Assembly: GCA_902467875.1 (NCBI GenBank)
Contig: CABQWP010000001.1
Coordinates: 45,414 to 109,413, forward strand
Direction: 5' to 3'
DNA from: an uncultured Collinsella sp.
GTDB taxonomy: Bacteria; Actinomycetota; Coriobacteriia; Coriobacteriales; Coriobacteriaceae
Length of the DNA: 64,000 bases
The position numbers and the translations under genes were made by a program. Every line of letters begins with the position of its first letter. Positions within the stretch are counted from its first letter, which is position 1. Below, in pieces: positions 59,986-64,000 of this stretch. Under the pieces are notes generated by a model. The model had not been told where the DNA came from. It did no database searches and was given only the letters and a program-made list of their open reading frames with translations.

Positions 59986-61026
59986 CTACCTCACCTGCTT
60001 CTTCAACATAAGCGCGATAACCACCGGCGCGCCGAAGATGGCGGTGACGGCGCTGATGGAAAGCTCGACGGGAGAGAACAGCGTGCGCGCGATCAAATCG
60101 CAGCCCGCGCAGAAGATGGCGCCTCCCAAGAAGCACGCAGGAATCACGCGGATGGGCTTCGACGACTTCAGCGCCGACTTCACGAGATGCGGAACCGCGA
60201 TGCCTACGAACGACACCGGACCAGCGAACGCGGTCACGCAGGCGGAGAGCATGCTCGCTAGAAGGACGAGCACCACGCGGAAACGTGCGACGTTCACGCC
60301 GACGCTTTTCGCGTAGGCTTCTCCCAGCTGGAAGGCGGAAAGGGGCTTCGATATCGCGAACACGCATGCGCTCACGGCGATCACCACGACCGCGATGACC
60401 GCGACGTCGTCCCAGCTCGAACCCGAGAAACTACCCAAAGACCAGTTGTGCAGGTTTACGATGGACTGATCGTCGGCGAAGGCGATGAGGAAGTTCGTCG
60501 CCGCCGAGCAGATGTATCCCACCATGACGCCCGCCACGATGAGCATGGCCATGGAACTTATGCGCCGTGCGATGAGGAGCACGAAGCCGATGGTGATAAG
60601 CGAGCCCAGAAACGCTGCGGCCACCATGGCCGGCGAGGACATGGCCTGGTTCGCGCCCAGAAGTACGATCATCGTAAGCGCGACGACGAACTTTGCGCCC
60701 GAGGAGACGCCCAAGATGAACGGGTCGGCGATGGGGTTGTTGAAAAACGTCTGCAGTAGGAACCCGGAAAGCGAAAGTGCCCCGCCGAGAAGCACGGCTG
60801 AAAGCACGCGCGGCAGGCGAATCTCCCAGATGACCTGGCTTTCCATGGAATTGGCCGCGCCGCCCGAAAGGATGCCGGGGATGTGGTCTGCGGGCACGAG
60901 CACGCTCCCGATGCACAGGTTGGCCCCGACGAGCACGATGAGGGCAACAGCGAGCAGCGCCGTCACGACGCGACACCGCGCGGCGCGCCCCGATTCGTCG
61001 TATGCCATGGAAAGTCGGCTTCTCAT
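59986..61026 (-). CDS. FecCD family ABC permease
   Basis: 346 residues from ATG 61026 (complement), 4 bp after the binding-protein stop. About ten membrane segments and the BtuC/FecCD blocks VIWEIRLPRVLSAVLLGGAL, FNNPIADPFILGVSSGA, AFAGPVSFVGIAVPHLVK (ATPase coupling loop) and the late ELSISAVTAIFGAPVVIALML. The family imports iron-siderophores, heme or cobalamin. It is in one operon with the binding lipoprotein and the ATPase. Confidence 0.92.
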   Translation of the reverse strand: MRSRLSMAYDESGRAARCRVVTALLAVALIVLVGANLCIGSVLVPADHIPGILSGGAANSMESQVIWEIRLPRVLSAVLLGGALSLSGFLLQTFFNNPIADPFILGVSSGAKFVVALTMIVLLGANQAMSSPAMVAAAFLGSLITIGFVLLIARRISSMAMLIVAGVMVGYICSAATNFLIAFADDQSIVNLHNWSLGSFSGSSWDDVAVIAVVVIAVSACVFAISKPLSAFQLGEAYAKSVGVNVARFRVVLVLLASMLSACVTAFAGPVSFVGIAVPHLVKSALKSSKPIRVIPACFLGGAIFCAGCDLIARTLFSPVELSISAVTAIFGAPVVIALMLKKQVR

Positions 61027-61030
61027 GGTG

Positions 61031-62602
61031 CTAGCCGAGCTTCCTCAGATAATGGAAGTCGCTCGCGTCATCGCCGGTGAACGCCCCGTGCAGCTCGTCG
61101 ATAATGTCGGCGGTGGAAGTCATCTGCTGGTACATGTCGGCGCTTGTGACCCAGACGTTGCCGTTCTTCACGGCTTTGAACTGCGACAATAGCGCGTTTT
61201 TGCCTACGAAGTCGTTCAAGGTGGCAACCGATTCGTCGATGGTGCCGTTGTAGACGATGATGTCGGCATCCTTCGCCGTCGCGTAGAAGCGCTCCATTTC
61301 GAGCGTTACTGACGAACCTGACGTCGACGCCGTCTGCGCGTCATCGAGTGCGTAGCTGCCGCCTGCAAGCTCGATCATCTGCGCCACGTAGTCGCCCGCC
61401 CGCCGCGTGACGGCGGCCCCGTTCGAGTTAATGTAGAAATACGCCACGGTTTTACCTGACGACGCGAGCCCCGACGTTTGCTCGACGCGGGCCTTCTGCT
61501 CGTTGAACAGGTGCGCGGCCTCGTCTTCCTTGTCGAACAGGACGCCGAAAAGCTTAATCCACTCGAGGCGCCCGAGTGCTTCGGGCTCGCTCGACGACTG
61601 TTCGGTGAGCACGACGAGCCCGAGCTTCTGCAGCTTTTCCTTCACATCGGGCGTGTGGTTGATCATGGTGTTCTCGATGGCGAGCGTGCAGCCCGAGGCC
61701 GATATTCGCTCGTAGTCGGGCGCGCTGTACTTGCCGCCGTAGGCGATCGCCCCACTTTCGAGCGCGCTTTTGAAGCCCGCGACCGAGCAATCGTCGGCCT
61801 TCGTGCCCGACATGAGGATATTGTCGTTCGCATCGAGCGCGTCGACCAGGCACATCGTCGCCGACGACACGAGGTACACCTTGTCGGCGGGGCGCCTTAT
61901 GACCGCGATGTCGGAGCTCAACCCATCAGGTACCTTCGCATCTTGTGGCACCACGAGGAAGCGCTCCCCGTTCGAAACGCAGATAAGCCGCAGGCCGCCT
62001 TCGAACTCGTCGACAGTGAAGTGCTCGGCGTATTCAAGCTGAAGCGTCCCCGTCGGCTCCCAGCCGCAGCCCAAATCGGCGTTGTGGAAGTCGGCCGCGG
62101 CGCTTGAAGCCGTTTCCGCAGGGGAGCCGCCGCTTGCATCGTCGCCCGATTTCTCCTTCATGGTGGATGAGTCGAAGTAGAGCGTGTAGTCGATGGTGTG
62201 CGGCGTCGACATGGCGACGGTCTCGGCCGACACAGCGATGTCCTCGTCGAGCGTGACGGGTATCTCGAACGTGGAGTTGCCGCCGTCGTTTACGGGCGCG
62301 TAGTCCACGCCGTCGACGGTCATCTTGTCGTAGTTCGAACTCGACCAGGTGATGGTCGCGGTGTAGGTGTCGCCATCCTTCACAATTGTGGTGGGCGAGG
62401 CGATGCTTGCACGCCCTGACCCACCGGAAAGCGAGACGCTCACAGTGTATTCCTGAGAGCCCGCCGTGCCACCGGTCGCGTTCGGGCTCGCGCTGCACCC
62501 CGCGAAAGGAAGCGCGAGCAGGGCGACGAGAACGCAGGCAATCGCGCGCGCCGCGATGCTGTGGCGCTTCCTGTTTTCCCCCTTGGGAAGAATCGACCGC
62601 AT
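61031..62602 (-). CDS. Substrate-binding lipoprotein with N-terminal NEAT-like domain
   Basis: 523 residues from ATG 62602 (complement). A basic start and hydrophobic stretch end in the lipobox PFAGC (Cys36). Residues ~50-145 form a beta-rich domain (YTVSVSLSGGSGRASI, VKDGDTYTATITW, STFEIPVTLDED, IDYTLYFD) that also occurs in the small lipoprotein upstream. The C-terminal two thirds is a helical-backbone periplasmic-binding domain of the BtuF/FhuD class (DISSDIAVI-like start, LGRLEWIKLFGVLFDKE, MYQQMTSTADIIDEL). It would capture the ligand and hand it to the FecCD permease. NEAT-like heme binding is inference. Confidence 0.82.
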   Translation of the reverse strand: MRSILPKGENRKRHSIAARAIACVLVALLALPFAGCSASPNATGGTAGSQEYTVSVSLSGGSGRASIASPTTIVKDGDTYTATITWSSSNYDKMTVDGVDYAPVNDGGNSTFEIPVTLDEDIAVSAETVAMSTPHTIDYTLYFDSSTMKEKSGDDASGGSPAETASSAAADFHNADLGCGWEPTGTLQLEYAEHFTVDEFEGGLRLICVSNGERFLVVPQDAKVPDGLSSDIAVIRRPADKVYLVSSATMCLVDALDANDNILMSGTKADDCSVAGFKSALESGAIAYGGKYSAPDYERISASGCTLAIENTMINHTPDVKEKLQKLGLVVLTEQSSSEPEALGRLEWIKLFGVLFDKEDEAAHLFNEQKARVEQTSGLASSGKTVAYFYINSNGAAVTRRAGDYVAQMIELAGGSYALDDAQTASTSGSSVTLEMERFYATAKDADIIVYNGTIDESVATLNDFVGKNALLSQFKAVKNGNVWVTSADMYQQMTSTADIIDELHGAFTGDDASDFHYLRKLG

Positions 62603-62606
62603 GGCG

Positions 62607-63140
62607 TTACTTCAGTGCGTCGGCGCGTAGATCGACGCCGGCGGATTCGAACACGAGCGTGCGGTCGTACCACTGCTCTTTTCTAATACTCCACGCGGCG
62701 CAGGCGGTGTCCTCGTCGAGCGCTTCAACGGGCACGTCGTAGGTGTACTTGCCTTCCGCGTTTTCCACATAGGGGATGAAGTCGGCCTCGCTCGCGGCGG
62801 CAGCCTCGTCACCCGTGCCCATGAAGAGCTTGCCGTAGCCCGTGCCGGAAAGTGTCATCACGCAGTGCATGGAGCCGTTTTCCACGATGAGCTGGGCGTC
62901 CACAATCCTGAACATGTTCGAGCTGGAATCTACGGTGATCGGATAGGTGCCGTCGGCCACCTTGTCGGCGGTGATGGGGGCAGCGCTTGCGCCCTCGGGC
63001 GCATCGGCCGCCTGTTCGGTCTTTTCCCGGGAATCGGCATCGCTTGCCTTTGCGCTGTCGATTGAATTTCCGCCGCAGCCGGCGAGCGAGAACGCGAAAA
63101 GCGCCGCCGACAGGGCGAAGGCGAGGGTTTTCTTCAACAT
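62607..63140 (-). CDS. Small lipoprotein with the same NEAT-like domain
   Basis: 177 residues from ATG 63140 (complement), with AAGGAA upstream. A clean lipoprotein signal ends LAGC (Cys22), followed by an acidic, Ala/Ser-rich linker to about residue 60. The domain from TYPITVDSSSNMFRIVDAQL to WYDRTLVFESAGV shares the spacing VENG, TLSG, YDVPVEALDED and TLVF with the neighbouring binding protein. It probably acts as an outer-face receptor that passes ligand to that protein. It stops 4 bp before the next gene. The ligand is unknown. Confidence 0.78.
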   Translation of the reverse strand: MLKKTLAFALSAALFAFSLAGCGGNSIDSAKASDADSREKTEQAADAPEGASAAPITADKVADGTYPITVDSSSNMFRIVDAQLIVENGSMHCVMTLSGTGYGKLFMGTGDEAAAASEADFIPYVENAEGKYTYDVPVEALDEDTACAAWSIRKEQWYDRTLVFESAGVDLRADALK

Positions 63141-63202
63141 GGAGGGGTTCCTTTCAATCGCTTCGACCGCCCGCGCCGTGCGGTGGGCGGGCGGGATGCG
63201 AA

Positions 63203-63249
63203 TGCAACGGGCATGCACCGTCAGTCGGGGAAGGCGCATGCCCGTTGCA
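63203..63249. promoter_or_regulatory. Intra-operon hairpin between cbiK and the small lipoprotein
   Basis: TGCAACGGGCATGC (63203-63216) pairs perfectly over 14 bp with 63236-63249 around a 19-base loop. There is no T run on the leftward strand, so it may be a processing or stability element that lets the chelatase and lipoprotein be made in different amounts. Confidence 0.6.
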
Positions 63250-63284
63250 CGGGGACGCGACCGGCGCCCCCGTGCGCGGCGAGT

Positions 63285-64000
63285 TTACAGCTTGGCGATG
63301 GCGTCGTCCACGTGCGAGACGTAGATGTCGTCGACCGCGACGTTCTGTCCCAGACCTTGGAGCAGGCACGTCACTTCGAAGCCGGCGGCCACGAACTTCG
63401 CAGCCCAGCTGTCGGGGTCGGTCTCGTCTGCCATGTCGTTGTTCGCGTGGTCGCCCGCGACCACCATGAACGGCGCGAGCACGGCCTTCTTGTAGCCTGC
63501 GGCGCTCGCGGCGGCGATAACATCCTCGCAGGTCGGTTCAGCCTCGACGGTGCCGACGAAGAACTGCGTTAAGCCCTCGTTCTTAAACACTTCCTGCATC
63601 TTGGCATAGTCGGCGTTGGAATCGGCTTCGGTGCCGTGGCCCATGAGGCACAGCGCCGTCTTGCCGTCGTCGAAGGATGCCATGTTCTCCTTAATGGCTG
63701 CGGCCACCTTCTTGTAGTCGTCGTCGGAGGTGAGCAGCGGGTCGCCGAGCGAGATTTTGTCGAACTTGTCGGCGTACTTGTCGAGTTCGTCTTTCACGTC
63801 GGTGTATTCCAGGCCACCCATGAGATGCGTCGGCTGCACGACGATTTCCTTCACGCCGTCTTCCACGCAGCGGTCGAGCGCCTCGGTCATGTTGTCGATC
63901 GTGATGCCGTCGCGCTTCTTCAGCTTGTCGATGATGATCTGCGCGGTGAAGGCGCGGCGGATGTCGTAGTCCTGCCAGTACTTCTCGCGGAACCGAGGAA
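63285..64000 (-). CDS. cbiK: CbiK-type anaerobic cobalt/metal chelatase, 5' end outside window
   Basis: Leftward frame open to the window edge; 238 C-terminal codons are seen (family about 260-300). The visible part starts FREKYWQDYDIRRAFTAQIIIDKLKKRDG. The chelatase residues known from CbiK appear to be present: Glu in MGGLEYTDV, His in LMGHGTEA and His in VVAGDHANNDMAD. CbiK inserts cobalt into sirohydrochlorin; a periplasmic heme-binding form exists in Desulfovibrio vulgaris. Here it heads an iron/heme/corrinoid-type uptake operon, so its metal and direction of reaction are open. Whether it has a signal peptide cannot be seen. Confidence 0.88.
   Translation of the reverse strand, partial: PRFREKYWQDYDIRRAFTAQIIIDKLKKRDGITIDNMTEALDRCVEDGVKEIVVQPTHLMGGLEYTDVKDELDKYADKFDKISLGDPLLTSDDDYKKVAAAIKENMASFDDGKTALCLMGHGTEADSNADYAKMQEVFKNEGLTQFFVGTVEAEPTCEDVIAAASAAGYKKAVLAPFMVVAGDHANNDMADETDPDSWAAKFVAAGFEVTCLLQGLGQNVAVDDIYVSHVDDAIAKL

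Overview
The window looks like chromosomal core sequence from a high-GC anaerobic actinobacterium of the Coriobacteriia, most like Collinsella. That is an inference from gene order, frequent GTG/TTG starts, a T-box-controlled ileS, a phosphotransferase-centred sugar economy and recalled family resemblance; no database search was possible. Almost every stretch is coding, in short operons separated by compact hairpin terminators.

Layout. 1-8750: YceD (partial), rpmF, plsX, acpP, rnc, smc, ftsY, ffh (ribosome, lipid, RNA, chromosome and membrane-targeting genes). 8867-11174: a leftward regulator-metallocluster fusion gene behind a twin-operator promoter, then thyA and a dihydrofolate reductase. 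11284-17976: SpoU methyltransferase, MATE exporter, corrinoid adenosyltransferase, ftsH, DUF523 protein, glycerol-dehydrogenase-like enzyme. 18115-23250: T-box, ileS, a structured intergenic element, lspA, an RluD-type synthase. 23333-31084: membrane glycosyltransferase, orphan prepilin peptidase, dGTPase-like protein, rarA, then DUF948 / anti-sigma / SigB-type sigma / AI-2E exporter. 31525-44721: alaS (frameshifted as given), ruvX, mltG, yqeG, aroK, a degenerate aroB, pepP, efp, asp23, nusB, xseB, tlyA, nadK, recN.

44993-52881 is a self-contained fructose phosphotransferase island: an RpiR regulator divergent from an EIIBCA permease, then HPr, enzyme I and two 1-phosphofructokinase paralogues, with palindromic operator sites, a 127-nt nested inverted repeat and an HPr leader in which the Shine-Dalgarno can be paired away. 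53077-56960 holds cca, two identical tRNA-Glu genes, an MprF-like membrane protein and a TetR regulator. 57149-64000 runs leftward: a radical SAM enzyme, then an accessory uptake locus (extended ATPase, FecCD permease, binding lipoprotein, small lipoprotein, CbiK chelatase cut by the window edge).

The best candidate for an undescribed system is this last locus. The two lipoproteins share a beta-rich domain that looks NEAT-like, and the chelatase is coupled to an iron/heme/cobalamin-type importer, which suggests capture of a metal or metallo-tetrapyrrole with metal insertion or removal. Other strong points are the alaS frameshift, an 11-G tract inside smc, the regulator/metallocluster fusion with an in-frame internal start and phased operators, the AroB homologue without its metal-binding histidines, and at least two families of dispersed inverted repeats.
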